From assembly GCF_018127925.1 (NCBI RefSeq), contig NZ_CP072347.1, positions 1,242,501-1,306,500 of the forward strand: a stretch of 64,000 nt of DNA, read 5' to 3'. The position numbers were made by a program, and so were the translations under genes. The notes under the pieces are model-generated. The model made no database searches and was not told the DNA's origin. It was given only the letters and a program-made list of their open reading frames with translations. The stretch is from Prevotella melaninogenica. GTDB lineage: Bacteria; Bacteroidota; Bacteroidia; Bacteroidales; Bacteroidaceae. Of this stretch, positions 45,061 through 53,973 are shown in pieces. Within the stretch, counting starts at the first letter, position 1. Every line of letters begins with the position of its first letter.

Positions 45061-46266
45061 CTATTTCTCCTTCTTTCTTCCAAAGTTAAAACCTGCATAG
45101 AGATTAATACTTCCAAAGAAGTTATTGGTAGAGAAATTACTGCGACGATAATTATAGGCATGAAGGATAGTACTCATACCAACATACCATTTGCTATTGT
45201 TCCACACCACGCCAAAGCGTCCAATACCATCAACGTTAATATTACTAAACTTAAAATCGTTGATAGAAAAGGTACGCTGAGTAACGTCTCCCTTACTACT
45301 TTTATAAGCTAAAGCCAACGAAAGTGAACCTGCCAAGACCCAGTTTCGAGCAAAAACCCAGTTATAGGCATAGCCACCACTGATAGAAATATCAGTGTAC
45401 TTAATCTCACTAAACATCAATGTACTGTCTATCGGATTGGTAGGAACCTGACTACCAAGACGATCTGAGATGACTCTATTAAGTTCTCCCCAATTGACAT
45501 CAAGGCTATGCTGCGTATAGCCAATGCCCAACAGCGGACTACCTGCTGAACGACGTTGTATCGTACTTTGGCTGAAAGCTGCTGGATAAGAGAATCGACG
45601 ATGATTGAAGATATAATAAAGATTGAAACCCTTAATGGTTGAGGTCAATCCACCAAAGTCAGTGCCACGTATCGCATCTGTGTTAATATCCTTCCCAAGA
45701 TACAACTGTCTGATTTTATAATCATTGCCTGTCTTACGATAATAAATATCGAGTCCGAGCATCGAACTATATAAACTTAAATCATATTCTTGTCGAGAAC
45801 TGTTGTTCTTGTTCCAGAAATCTAAGTGCTTTATATCGAGTGTGTAACCCAAGAATATCCAACGCCAACCGAAATAAGGTCCTATACGTACCGTAGCTTC
45901 AGGTGCAAAGGTAATACTTTGCTCTTTCGAACTACTCAAACGATACACCTCATAGGTATTTGTATTCTGCAACATAAAAGCAAAATTATACTTCTGAGGC
46001 TCAATATAAGAAGTGTCTATCTCATTGAAATGCTGGAAAAAGCCACCGCCCTTACCCGCCTTCTGCTTAAAAATGCGTGAAGGTTCACCTCTGCGCATCC
46101 ATCGCACAGAGTCTGTTGACTGCTTGCTTGGAGGAATTACACCACTATCTTTCCTAACTTCTAAGCTATCAGATAGAGTCGTTGTTGAAAACGCATAAGC
46201 CTTTGTTCCTCCTAAAAACAATAGGAGGAAACACAGAACCAAGTAGTCGTTGAAAGTTAGCTTCAT
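45061..46266 (-). CDS. DUF4421 outer-membrane-like protein
   Basis: A 401-residue protein with a signal peptide (MKLTFNDYLVLCFLLLFLGGTKAYA). The mature part (about 90-400) is rich in alternating aromatic strands such as YNFAFMLQNT, GPYFGWRWIFLGYTLDI, GFNLYYIFNHRRFSYPAAFSQ and GGYAYNWVFARNWVLAGSLSL. This is the pattern of DUF4421, a predicted beta-barrel of the outer membrane. No function is known. It is followed by the DUF1460 lipoprotein gene, so the two envelope proteins may be co-expressed. Confidence 0.8.
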   Translation of the reverse strand: MKLTFNDYLVLCFLLLFLGGTKAYAFSTTTLSDSLEVRKDSGVIPPSKQSTDSVRWMRRGEPSRIFKQKAGKGGGFFQHFNEIDTSYIEPQKYNFAFMLQNTNTYEVYRLSSSKEQSITFAPEATVRIGPYFGWRWIFLGYTLDIKHLDFWNKNNSSRQEYDLSLYSSMLGLDIYYRKTGNDYKIRQLYLGKDINTDAIRGTDFGGLTSTIKGFNLYYIFNHRRFSYPAAFSQSTIQRRSAGSPLLGIGYTQHSLDVNWGELNRVISDRLGSQVPTNPIDSTLMFSEIKYTDISISGGYAYNWVFARNWVLAGSLSLALAYKSSKGDVTQRTFSINDFKFSNINVDGIGRFGVVWNNSKWYVGMSTILHAYNYRRSNFSTNNFFGSINLYAGFNFGRKKEK

Positions 46267-46307
46267 CTAATTAATAAAACAAAAACAAATACCCTCAAGG
46301 GCTTTTC

Positions 46308-47291
46308 CTATATCTTTCCGAGGATGCGATCCATCACCCAGTTGGTTGGAGTTGCACTAATACTCGTACAATCACACGCTCCATAACCCTGCATATCCTC
46401 AATAACAGACTTAATAATAGGGAGTTGAACGTATGGAGGATTAGCGACCTCAATATCTCTTTCACCCTCACTGGTACAGAGGTGGATAGGTGCATAAGTA
46501 TAAACAGAGAAGGATAGTCTGCCTTTTGAGCCATAAATCTCTATACGGTCCTCACGCGCACTCTCATGAGCTGCAAAGCACCAAGCACCACTACCTGTTA
46601 AACCATTCTCAAAACGGAAGACAGCATTTACCGTATCTTCGAGATTGTAGAGCCCCGCACGATTAGCTGTGTAGCCATGCGCCTTGATAATAACGCCAAA
46701 TAAGTTTTGTAGTAGGTCGAGCTGATGAGGAGCAAGGTCATAGAAATAACCGCCACCGGAGATATGTGATTGTAGACGCCATGGTAGTTGCACGTTCTTT
46801 TCGTAGTCCAAATCGCGTGGAGGAACGGCAAAACGCACTTGCACCGTAAGTATCTTACCTAATTCACCACTATCAACAATCTCTTTTACCTTCTTAAAGT
46901 AAGGAAGATAACGACGGTAATAAGCAACAAAACAAGGTACTCCCGTCTGCTCTGACACACGATTGATACGCACGCAATCCTCGTAAGAAGCCGCCAAAGG
47001 TTTCTCTATATAACAAGGCTTTCTGGCACGCATTGCCATGATAGCAAAGGTTGCATGGGCAGAAGGAGGTGTAGCAATATATATTGCATTTACGTCAGGA
47101 TCATCTACCAAAGCCTGTGCATCGGTATACCATTTCCGTATACCCTGACGCTCAGCATACGAACGCGCCTTTAACTCGCTACGGCTAAACACAGCGACAA
47201 CATGCGAACCCATTACTTCATTGAACGCAGGTCCAGACTTCTTTTCTGTCACCTCACCGCAGCCAATAAATCCCCAATTGATTTGTTTCAT
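46308..47291 (-). CDS. Gfo/Idh/MocA-family oxidoreductase
   Basis: A 327-residue NAD(P)-dependent oxidoreductase. The Rossmann fold starts with WGFIGCGEVTEKKSG (GxGxxx), and the conserved EKP motif lies in KPCYIEKPLAASYEDC. A second alpha/beta domain follows, with SGGGYFYDLAPHQLDLL carrying the conserved Asp/His dyad. Substrates in this family are sugars, inositols or biliverdin-like molecules; none can be named here. It is 41 bases upstream of the DUF4421 gene on the same strand, so the two may be one transcript. Confidence 0.88.
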   Translation of the reverse strand: MKQINWGFIGCGEVTEKKSGPAFNEVMGSHVVAVFSRSELKARSYAERQGIRKWYTDAQALVDDPDVNAIYIATPPSAHATFAIMAMRARKPCYIEKPLAASYEDCVRINRVSEQTGVPCFVAYYRRYLPYFKKVKEIVDSGELGKILTVQVRFAVPPRDLDYEKNVQLPWRLQSHISGGGYFYDLAPHQLDLLQNLFGVIIKAHGYTANRAGLYNLEDTVNAVFRFENGLTGSGAWCFAAHESAREDRIEIYGSKGRLSFSVYTYAPIHLCTSEGERDIEVANPPYVQLPIIKSVIEDMQGYGACDCTSISATPTNWVMDRILGKI

Positions 47292-47424
47292 TTACACATC
47301 AGTTATCTACAAACGCATCGACAAGAGTAAAAGAAGCTTGCTTCAACTTTGCCGAGTGCAGCATATTTTCTGCAAAAATACGAAAAAACTATCAACTGAC
47401 CATTCATAGCTATTAACTTTTTAG

Positions 47425-47432
47425 TAACTTTG
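47425..47432 (+). promoter_or_regulatory. -7 box of engB-uup
   Basis: TAACTTTG followed by CAGG, 36 bases before the ATG at 47469; it overlaps the earliest in-frame start and so excludes it. Confidence 0.5.
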
Positions 47433-47468
47433 CAGGAAAAGCTGATTATATCACATACTCTTCAAAAT

Positions 47469-48065
47469 ATGATTATCAAGAATTCAGAATTCACTATATC
47501 TTCACCTTCATTGTCAAAGTGTCCAGAAGATACAAAGGCAGAATATGCTTTTATTGGACGCTCAAATGTAGGAAAGTCAAGCCTTATCAATATGCTTTGT
47601 AACCATAAGGGCTTGGCAAAAACCTCATCAAAACCGGGCAAGACGCTACTTATCAATCACTTTATTATCAATAACGAGTGGTACTTAGTCGACCTTCCAG
47701 GCTATGGATATGCCAAAAGTTCAAAGACTGTAAGAAATAAGTTGGAGCAAATGATTGCTCAATATATCCTCCAACGCAAACAACTTGTGAACGTATTTGT
47801 ACTGATTGATATCCGCCATGAACAGCAGAAGATAGACCGTGAGTTTGTTGACTGGTTAGGTGAAAGCAATGTTCCTTTCTCTATTATCTTTACAAAAGCA
47901 GACAAGCTATCACCTGCCAAGGCTAAGTCAAACGCCCTTCTTTGGATGAAAAAGCTACAAGATAGATGGGAAGAACTTCCTCCTTACTTCATTACGTCAG
48001 CTGAAAACAAGACTGGAAGAGAAGAGGTATTAAACTATATTGAAGAAATCAATAAGACTTTATAA
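47469..48065 (+). CDS. engB: Ribosome-biogenesis GTPase EngB/YsxC
   Basis: 198 residues from the ATG at 47469. GTPase motifs: [12 protein letters not shown] (G1), GKTLLINHF (switch I), [12 protein letters not shown] (G3) and FTKADKL (G4). It helps assembly of the large ribosomal subunit. It is the first gene of a two-gene unit, ending nine bases before the ABC-F gene. Confidence 0.94.
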   Translation: MIIKNSEFTISSPSLSKCPEDTKAEYAFIGRSNVGKSSLINMLCNHKGLAKTSSKPGKTLLINHFIINNEWYLVDLPGYGYAKSSKTVRNKLEQMIAQYILQRKQLVNVFVLIDIRHEQQKIDREFVDWLGESNVPFSIIFTKADKLSPAKAKSNALLWMKKLQDRWEELPPYFITSAENKTGREEVLNYIEEINKTL

Positions 48066-48074
48066 TAGGACTTT

Positions 48075-49865
48075 ATGGCGCAGATACCCTATCTTGATGT
48101 CCAAAATCTAACAAAGAGCTTCGGTGCACAGGTCCTCTTTAAAGACATCTCTTTCTCTATTGCAGAAGGACAGCATGTTGGACTCGTAGCACAAAACGGT
48201 ACAGGAAAGTCTACTCTACTCTCTATTCTAACTGGAAAAGAGGGTTATGACAGCGGTTCTATCATCTATCGCAATGACTTGCGAGTGGGAATGTTAGAGC
48301 AAAGTCCGCATTTCGACCCAGAAGAAAGCGTATTGGATGCTTGTTTCAACCATGAAGGAAATCCTGAAAGGCTCCTAAAGGCAAAGCAAATCCTCACCAT
48401 GCTGAAGCTCTATGACTTAGATCAGCCTATGGGACAACTAAGTGGTGGACAGCAGAAGCGCGTTGCTTTGGCAAATGTTCTTATATTGGAACCAGACTTC
48501 CTCATACTTGATGAGCCCACCAACCACCTTGACTTAGAGATGATTGAATGGTTAGAAGGCTACCTTTCTCGTGGTAACAAGACCATCTTTATGGTGACAC
48601 ACGACCGTTATTTCCTTGATAACGTGTGTAATACTATCTTAGAATTAGACAACAACGCGATATACACCTATCGTGGCAATTACTCTTATTACTTAGAGAA
48701 ACGTCAAGAGAGAATCGACAACACCCGCGCTGAGATTGCACGTGCAAACAACCTCTATCGTACGGAGTTAGAGTGGATGCGCCGAATGCCACAAGCTCGT
48801 GGACACAAAGCACGCTATCGTGAGGAAGCTTTCTATGAATTAGAAGCAAAAGCTAAGCAGCGAATTGAAGAACGACAGGTACGTTTGAAGTCATCAAGTG
48901 TGTATATCGGAAGTAAAATCTTTGAGTGTCAATATGTCTCAAAGAGGTTTGATGAAAAGATAATACTGAACGACTTCTACTATAACTTCTCACGATTTGA
49001 GAAGATGGGTATCGTTGGTAACAATGGTACTGGCAAGTCAACCTTTGTAAAGATGCTACTTGGAGAGGTTGCACCTGATAGTGGTAAGTTTGATATTGGT
49101 GAGACAGTGCGCTTTGGTTATTTCTCACAAGAAGGCTTAAAGTTCCGTGATGATCAAAAAGTTATTGATATTATCACAGACATAGCAGACTATATCGACC
49201 TTGGAGGAGGGAAGCATATGACGGCTTCACAGTTCCTCAACTACTTCCTCTTCTCACCAGAACAACAGCACAACTATGTGTACAAGCTCTCTGGTGGTGA
49301 GAAACGCAAGCTCTATCTCTGTACGGTTTTGATGAAAAATCCGAACTTCTTAGTACTCGACGAGCCTACCAACGACTTGGATATTCAGACCTTACAAATT
49401 CTTGAGGAGTATCTTCAAGACTTCCCTGGCTGTGTCATCGTGGTATCACACGACCGATATTTTATGGATAAGGTTGTTGATCATCTCTTAGTTTTCAAAG
49501 GTGAAGGAGAGATTCAAGACTTCCCAGGTAACTACACGCAGTTCCGTGACTTTCAAAAGATGAAGTCTAAGGAAGAAGAACAGCAGAAACCAACAAAGAA
49601 TAGTAGCCCAACAGCAAACGAACAGAAGAAGGATTATCGTAACAACACAAAGCGTAAGATGTCTTTCAAGGAGAAGCGGGAATACGAACAGCTTTCTGAT
49701 AAGATTGCACAATTAGAAGAAGAGAAACAACAACTTGAAGAAGAACTCTGCTCTGGTAATCTCTCTGTAGACGAACTTACAGAAAAGAGCAAACGTCTAC
49801 CTATCTTAAAAGATGAGCTGGACGAGTTAGAACTTCGTTGGTTAGAGTTGGCTGAACTTGCTTAA
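48075..49865 (+). CDS. uup: ABC-F ATPase, Uup-type
   Basis: 596 residues with two ABC domains and no membrane part. Domain 1: VAQNGTGKSTLLSIL (Walker A), GQLSGGQQKRVALANVL (signature), FLILDEPTNHLD (Walker B). A charged linker follows (about 185-280). Domain 2: VGNNGTGKSTFVKML, YKLSGGEKRKLYLCTVL, FLVLDEPTNDLD. The C-terminal 60 residues form a coiled coil (EKREYEQLSDKIAQLEEEKQ...), as in Uup. ABC-F proteins bind the ribosome or branched DNA; this subgroup is linked to ribosome assembly and transposon-excision control. It is co-transcribed with engB. Confidence 0.9.
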   Translation: MAQIPYLDVQNLTKSFGAQVLFKDISFSIAEGQHVGLVAQNGTGKSTLLSILTGKEGYDSGSIIYRNDLRVGMLEQSPHFDPEESVLDACFNHEGNPERLLKAKQILTMLKLYDLDQPMGQLSGGQQKRVALANVLILEPDFLILDEPTNHLDLEMIEWLEGYLSRGNKTIFMVTHDRYFLDNVCNTILELDNNAIYTYRGNYSYYLEKRQERIDNTRAEIARANNLYRTELEWMRRMPQARGHKARYREEAFYELEAKAKQRIEERQVRLKSSSVYIGSKIFECQYVSKRFDEKIILNDFYYNFSRFEKMGIVGNNGTGKSTFVKMLLGEVAPDSGKFDIGETVRFGYFSQEGLKFRDDQKVIDIITDIADYIDLGGGKHMTASQFLNYFLFSPEQQHNYVYKLSGGEKRKLYLCTVLMKNPNFLVLDEPTNDLDIQTLQILEEYLQDFPGCVIVVSHDRYFMDKVVDHLLVFKGEGEIQDFPGNYTQFRDFQKMKSKEEEQQKPTKNSSPTANEQKKDYRNNTKRKMSFKEKREYEQLSDKIAQLEEEKQQLEEELCSGNLSVDELTEKSKRLPILKDELDELELRWLELAELA

Positions 49866-50053
49866 CACCCTCAACCCTACTCTACCTAATGAGGTTCTCA
49901 TTATGAAGAGGTAAATAATTCACTCCACGATGTACATGGAAGAGTCTTCACTTTTCAAAAGACAATTCTTCATATCGGAAGTCCCGACAACAAAAAAGGT
50001 GTTCCCCTAATTTCTTTTAGGGTAATTCCATGAAGTGAATGAACAATTCCTAT

Positions 50054-50061
50054 TACCTTTG
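50054..50061 (+). promoter_or_regulatory. -7 box upstream of the DKNYY gene
   Basis: TACCTTTG followed by CGGT, 39 bases before the ATG at 50101. The -33 partner is not clear. Confidence 0.45.
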
Positions 50062-50100
50062 CGGTATAACAATTAAGATAATAACTAATAAAAGATAATT

Positions 50101-50691
50101 ATGGGAAAGAAGAACTTTTATCACCAGCTTCGCCTTAGTTGCGTAGTCCTTATGACAGTCTTTGCACTCAGTGCTTCAGCACAGTCTTCACGTCAAGTAC
50201 GTCCTTACTCTTTCAATAAGAATGGTGTATTCTATGGTCGTCAACCAGTTATGGGAATAGACATACGCACCTTCGTTGATCTTGGGTATGGTTATGCAAA
50301 AGATAGATATAACGTTTATTTTGAAGGACAGATTCTTCCATTCGTTGACCCAATGACCTTCCGTCTAAAGGTACCAGGAAGTGTTTATCAAGGTGGCTAT
50401 CCTGGCGATTATTCTGGCAACTATCCAGTTAATCCTCGTGATGAGTACGACCCTTATTATAATGAAGGTTACATCGTTACTTCTAATGCAGTCCTCTATA
50501 ATGGACGAAAGATTAGCAGTAGCGCAAGCAGCTTCAAGGATTTAGGTTGGGGATATGGTAAAGACGCATTCGAAGTCTATTATATGGGTAACAAGGTAAG
50601 TGGCGCCAGCAGTTCCAGCTTCAAAGTACTCAAAGATGGATATGCAGAAGATGCATTTGACACCTATTATCGTGGAAAAGTCGTAAGATAA
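50101..50691 (+). CDS. DKNYY-repeat exported protein
   Basis: 196 residues with a signal peptide (LRLSCVVLMTVFALSASAQ). Four short repeats of the DKNYY type follow, each with a phenylalanine/leucine segment and GYxKDxxxVYYxGxxV, e.g. LGYGYAKDRYNVYFEG, LGWGYGKDAFEVYYMG and LKDGYAEDAFDTYYRG. The central stretch is Pro/Tyr/Asp-rich (GDYSGNYPVNPRDEYDPYY). Such proteins are periplasmic or surface-exposed; their function is unknown. It ends 10 bases before the carbonic anhydrase gene, so the two are probably co-transcribed. Confidence 0.78.
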   Translation: MGKKNFYHQLRLSCVVLMTVFALSASAQSSRQVRPYSFNKNGVFYGRQPVMGIDIRTFVDLGYGYAKDRYNVYFEGQILPFVDPMTFRLKVPGSVYQGGYPGDYSGNYPVNPRDEYDPYYNEGYIVTSNAVLYNGRKISSSASSFKDLGWGYGKDAFEVYYMGNKVSGASSSSFKVLKDGYAEDAFDTYYRGKVVR

Positions 50692-50701
50692 TTATTCAAT
50701 T

Positions 50702-51241
50702 ATGATAGATCAGATACTTTCTTATAACAAAAGGTTTGTGGCTGAAAAAGGCTACGAACCTTTTATTACATCTGGGCAACCAGATATGAAGTTAGCTATT
50801 GTCAGTTGCATGGACACCCGTCTGACGAAGTTGCTACCCAATGCACTCGGCTTAAGAAACGGAGATGCAAAGATTATCAAAGTCGCTGGTGGGACCATTC
50901 TTACTCCTTACGACTCTGTGATGCGCTCTCTTCTTGTGGCAATCTATGAGTTGCGTTGTCAAGAGGTTATGATTGTCCATCACTCTGGTTGTGGTGCTTG
51001 CAACATGAATGCAGACCATTTCCTACATTTGATGCGTGAGCGTGGAATCACGGACGAAGCTATCAAAGAAGCTGAGCAGCAGATTAATCTAAACGAATAT
51101 TTGGACGGTTTTCATGACACAGAGGCAAGCGTACGCCGTACGGTGAGCACTGTTCAGCAACACCCACTCGTACCGAAAGACATTAGTGTACGTGGTTTTA
51201 TCATAGACTCACGTACAGGCGAACTAACACCCGTCGACTAA
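50702..51241 (+). CDS. Beta-class carbonic anhydrase-like protein
   Basis: 179 residues. Zinc ligands are visible: SCMDTRL (C36 with D38 and R40 of the dyad) and VHHSGCGACNM (H94, C97). VAGGTILTPYDSVMRSLLVAIYELRC is also typical. The C-terminal ISVRGFIIDSRTGEL fits. Beta-carbonic anhydrases interconvert CO2 and bicarbonate in the cytosol. It is 10 bases downstream of the DKNYY gene and followed by a strong terminator. Confidence 0.9.
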   Translation: MIDQILSYNKRFVAEKGYEPFITSGQPDMKLAIVSCMDTRLTKLLPNALGLRNGDAKIIKVAGGTILTPYDSVMRSLLVAIYELRCQEVMIVHHSGCGACNMNADHFLHLMRERGITDEAIKEAEQQINLNEYLDGFHDTEASVRRTVSTVQQHPLVPKDISVRGFIIDSRTGELTPVD

Positions 51242-51257
51242 CAAAGCATCAAAATAG

Positions 51258-51298
51258 TGAGACCCTTGTTGATAATCGCATATCACACAAGGGTCTCA
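51258..51298 (+). terminator. Terminator after the carbonic anhydrase gene
   Basis: TGAGACCCTTGT (51258-51269) pairs with ACAAGGGTCTCA (51287-51298). Confidence 0.75.
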
Positions 51299-51761
51299 TC
51301 AATTACATACTTGACATTTAGATGTCACTGAGAATTCTCCCAGCTGCTTGTAGATTAAGATAACGTTTATATAGTTAGTTTTAATGTCATCTCCGACATT
51401 CAGATACAAAGATATACATTTCTGTTAGAACAACCAAAAATTATCCTATTTTTGTTATATTTTAGTAAAAATATCACATCAGAACCGCTTTAATTCTTAA
51501 CTTTCTACATAAAATACAATAATTATTCATTCTATGTATAAATAAACTCTTTTCGTCATTTGAGTATCCTATTTAAATACATCTTACACTGAAATATTCT
51601 GCTATTATACACGAGATATGTAATATTCATCATTCGCTATTATTTAAGAAGGAAATATAGTCTGAGAAAACATACACATATTTGTTACCCATTAGACACT
51701 TACGAACCTTCTTAATAATAACCACAACGCCTCTCTTTACTTACTTTTAAGCTACGTGATA
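51299..51761. other. AT-rich intergenic region, no gene recognised
   Basis: About 460 bases of AT-rich DNA with only short, unconvincing ORFs. I see no hairpin with a T-tract and no convincing promoter here. The family A repeat follows at 51762. Confidence 0.4.
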
Positions 51762-51827
51762 ATAGTCCGCACATGTCGTGCTGATGCTCCGCACATATGG
51801 TGCTGATGGTAAACACCAATGGTGCGA
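51762..51827. repeat. Family A intergenic repeat, copy 6 (3 x 22 bp)
   Basis: Units at 51762-51783, 51784-51805 and 51806-51827, e.g. ATGCTCCGCACATATGGTGC. It lies in the 766-base gap between the convergent carbonic anhydrase and M56 genes. Confidence 0.85.
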
Positions 51828-52007
51828 AGTACTAAATACCATGCAATCTATTGTCGATGTGGAACAAACTTATTGTTAGAAGCAAGCATGGGTAACCATC
51901 CACACATTTAAGTAAAGAACCAGAAAAAAAACTGGGACACACAAAATAATGTACATCCCAGCATTAGAAACCATTTTAGAATACTATAATTTACACCTAT
52001 ATATATT

Positions 52008-53249
52008 CTACTTCGAGCCTAAGGAGAATTTAACAGGTAACGTATACCTTGTAGCAACCTTCTTATTACCATTTCTACCAGGATTCCACGCTGGCATCTT
52101 TGACACAACACGAAGGGCTTCCTTATCAAGAGAAGGACAAACAGAACGTACAATCTCTGGCTTAATAACCTCACCCTTAGCCGTTATGATAAACTGTACC
52201 ATAACACGTCCTTGCTCTTTTCTACTTACTGCATCTTTCGGATAACGAAGATTCTCTGATAGCCATTGATATAAATTACCTTTAAATGTAGGCATGACTT
52301 CTGTAACTGTAAATACTCGTTCAGACTCTTTCGTTGGCTTCTTTTGAAGTTCAACACTTGCCGTAAGCTTTGTTACATTACGTGCAATAGTCTCGATATT
52401 ACTTACCGCCAATAGCATTGCAACCAATGGAATATAAAGCGCATACTTAGCTTTTAAAAATCCCTTTGTTTCTTTTTTGTTCATCATCTTGATCCGTTTT
52501 TTAATAGGTAAAACATTAAAATTATTTGATATTGTAGCTACATTCTTCCTATATGTTAGCCCAAGCAGATGGTACTGATACTCTTTATTATCCTTACCAT
52601 TAGCAAGTACGCTGTTATCAGCAAGATATTCAAGATTTAATCGCACTTCACGTTTGAGCAGCCAAACGAAAGGATTAAACCAAAAGATAATACAAAATAG
52701 TTCTGAAAAGATTATGTCTATTGAGTGGAGTTGCTGGCAATGTGTCAATTCATGCATCATTATCTCCTCTATCTCATCGCTCTTATGTCGCTCTGGGTTG
52801 ATGAATATCCAATCAAAGAAGGAGAAAGGACCTTCGTCATCGGTCAACAGATAAACCTCTGTATCACATATATAAGAAGTTTGACTATTGTTCTTTAGCA
52901 ATATAATAGAAGCCAACTGCCACAAAAAACGTAGTAGTAAGACACAGGCAACAACACTATAGACAATCAACACTATCAACTCCCATAGTAGAACTCCACC
53001 ACCCTCCGAGGAAATAGACACAGCTGGTAAAACGACTGTTGCATATTCATTGGCAATAGATGTCATCCCTTCGCTGTTGCTTAGCCATGCTGAAAAATCC
53101 ATTACTGGTACCAACATGGCAACAAGATACATTCCGATAAGCGTAGCCCTACGCCATGAAAAGAAGGTATCTCCTGTGAACATCAACTTATAAAAGCTGA
53201 AAAGTAGAATAAGGGCAATATTCAATTTCAATAAATACATTATCATCAA
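52008..53249 (-). CDS. BlaR1-like M56 metallopeptidase with TonB C-terminal domain
   Basis: A 413-residue membrane protein. Three to four N-terminal helices (LLKLNIALILLFSFYKLMF, ATLIGMYLVAMLVPVM, LLWELIVLIVYSVVACVLLL) flank a cytosolic zinc peptidase with HELTH in IEEIMMHELTHCQQL and the helper LEYLADNSVL. A helix (YALYIPLVAMLLAVS) leads to a periplasmic TonB-C domain (about 330-413, AVSRKEQGRVMVQFIITAKGEVIKPEIV). BlaR1 relatives sense a signal outside and cleave the paired BlaI repressor inside. Bacteroidetes often replace the penicillin-binding sensor with a TonB-type domain, as here, so beta-lactam sensing is not implied. It lies 48 bases after the blaI-like gene. Confidence 0.88.
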   Translation of the reverse strand: MMIMYLLKLNIALILLFSFYKLMFTGDTFFSWRRATLIGMYLVAMLVPVMDFSAWLSNSEGMTSIANEYATVVLPAVSISSEGGGVLLWELIVLIVYSVVACVLLLRFLWQLASIILLKNNSQTSYICDTEVYLLTDDEGPFSFFDWIFINPERHKSDEIEEIMMHELTHCQQLHSIDIIFSELFCIIFWFNPFVWLLKREVRLNLEYLADNSVLANGKDNKEYQYHLLGLTYRKNVATISNNFNVLPIKKRIKMMNKKETKGFLKAKYALYIPLVAMLLAVSNIETIARNVTKLTASVELQKKPTKESERVFTVTEVMPTFKGNLYQWLSENLRYPKDAVSRKEQGRVMVQFIITAKGEVIKPEIVRSVCPSLDKEALRVVSKMPAWNPGRNGNKKVATRYTLPVKFSLGSK

Positions 53250-53297
53250 AACGTTAACTTATTGTTGTTGGAGAAAAGAAAAACACGTATTTATCGG

Positions 53298-53663
53298 CTA
53301 CTCCTCTTTCCCCTTTTCAATCTCATTTATAATATCTTTCAGTTCTTCTGGCGAGATATTATCCTCCTTTGCAAAAAAGGAAACCATTTCACGGAAGGAA
53401 CTCTTAAAGTACTTATCAACAAAGCCTTTCATGAAGTCTGACTTATACTTCGTCTGTTCTATCTTCGGAACAAAGTGATAAGTCAGTCCATGCTGCTCAG
53501 CGACTACATATCCCTTACGCTTCAGATTGTTCATGATTGAAGCCACTGTAGTATAAGGAGGTTTAGGATCTTCCAACTTTTGCAGTACATCTTTGATAGT
53601 GCAAGTTTTTAAACTCCATACCTGCAACATTATTTCTTCTTCTTGTTTAGTTAGTTTCTCCAT
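53298..53663 (-). CDS. BlaI/MecI-type transcriptional repressor
   Basis: A 121-residue winged-helix repressor. The N-terminal domain (MEKLTKQEEEIMLQVWSLKTCTIKDVLQKL...YTTVASIMNNLKRKGYVV) carries the recognition helix; the C-terminal part (about 75-121) is the dimerisation domain, with the region cut by the partner protease. It is the upstream half of a repressor/M56-peptidase pair and is expected to repress its own promoter and possibly nearby genes such as the lipoprotein gene at 53974. Confidence 0.92.
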   Translation of the reverse strand: MEKLTKQEEEIMLQVWSLKTCTIKDVLQKLEDPKPPYTTVASIMNNLKRKGYVVAEQHGLTYHFVPKIEQTKYKSDFMKGFVDKYFKSSFREMVSFFAKEDNISPEELKDIINEIEKGKEE

Positions 53664-53690
53664 AAATTATATATCTAAAAGTTCACGCCA

Positions 53691-53721
53691 CAAAGCTACG
53701 AATAATTCGTAAGAAAGTCAA
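53691..53721 (-). promoter_or_regulatory. Promoter of the blaI-like/M56 pair
   Basis: On the minus strand: TTG (53721-53719), 20-base spacer, TAGCTTTG (53698-53691), about 28 bases before the repressor's ATG. Confidence 0.6.
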
Positions 53722-53938
53722 GCATTAGATAGTGAAATAAAGTTAATTAGATAATATTTCACATTATATTTTAATGCAATACGAAATATTAGTAAGAATA
53801 CATGATTAGTAAAATGTCAGCTTTTACATTAGGTTTACCCTATAAATAATAAAGTTGTTCCTTTGGAATTATCACCCTTTATTAATAAGAAAGTTATCGT
53901 TTTTATTCAACATCTCTTGTCTTTATGCTTGTAAAAGT

Positions 53939-53950
53939 GTACATTTGTAC
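53939..53950. promoter_or_regulatory. GTACA-TT-TGTAC dyad, candidate BlaI-type operator
   Basis: A perfect dyad with TACA/TGTA half-sites, the core used by BlaI/MecI repressors. It lies 24 bases before the ATG of the lipoprotein gene at 53974 and 276 bases from the repressor gene. The rest of the 310-base gap shows only the repressor promoter. Confidence 0.45.
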
Positions 53951-53973
53951 TTACATTTTAAGCGTAAAACAAA

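Noticed and set aside
51949-52245. Plus-strand ORF of 98 codons
   Set aside because: Mostly antisense to the TonB-C end of the M56 peptidase gene, which is clearly real.
52008-53663. Beta-lactam resistance regulator pair
   Set aside because: The repressor and peptidase are BlaI/BlaR1-like, but the sensor is a TonB-type domain rather than a penicillin-binding domain, and no beta-lactamase gene is near. I keep only the general regulatory call.
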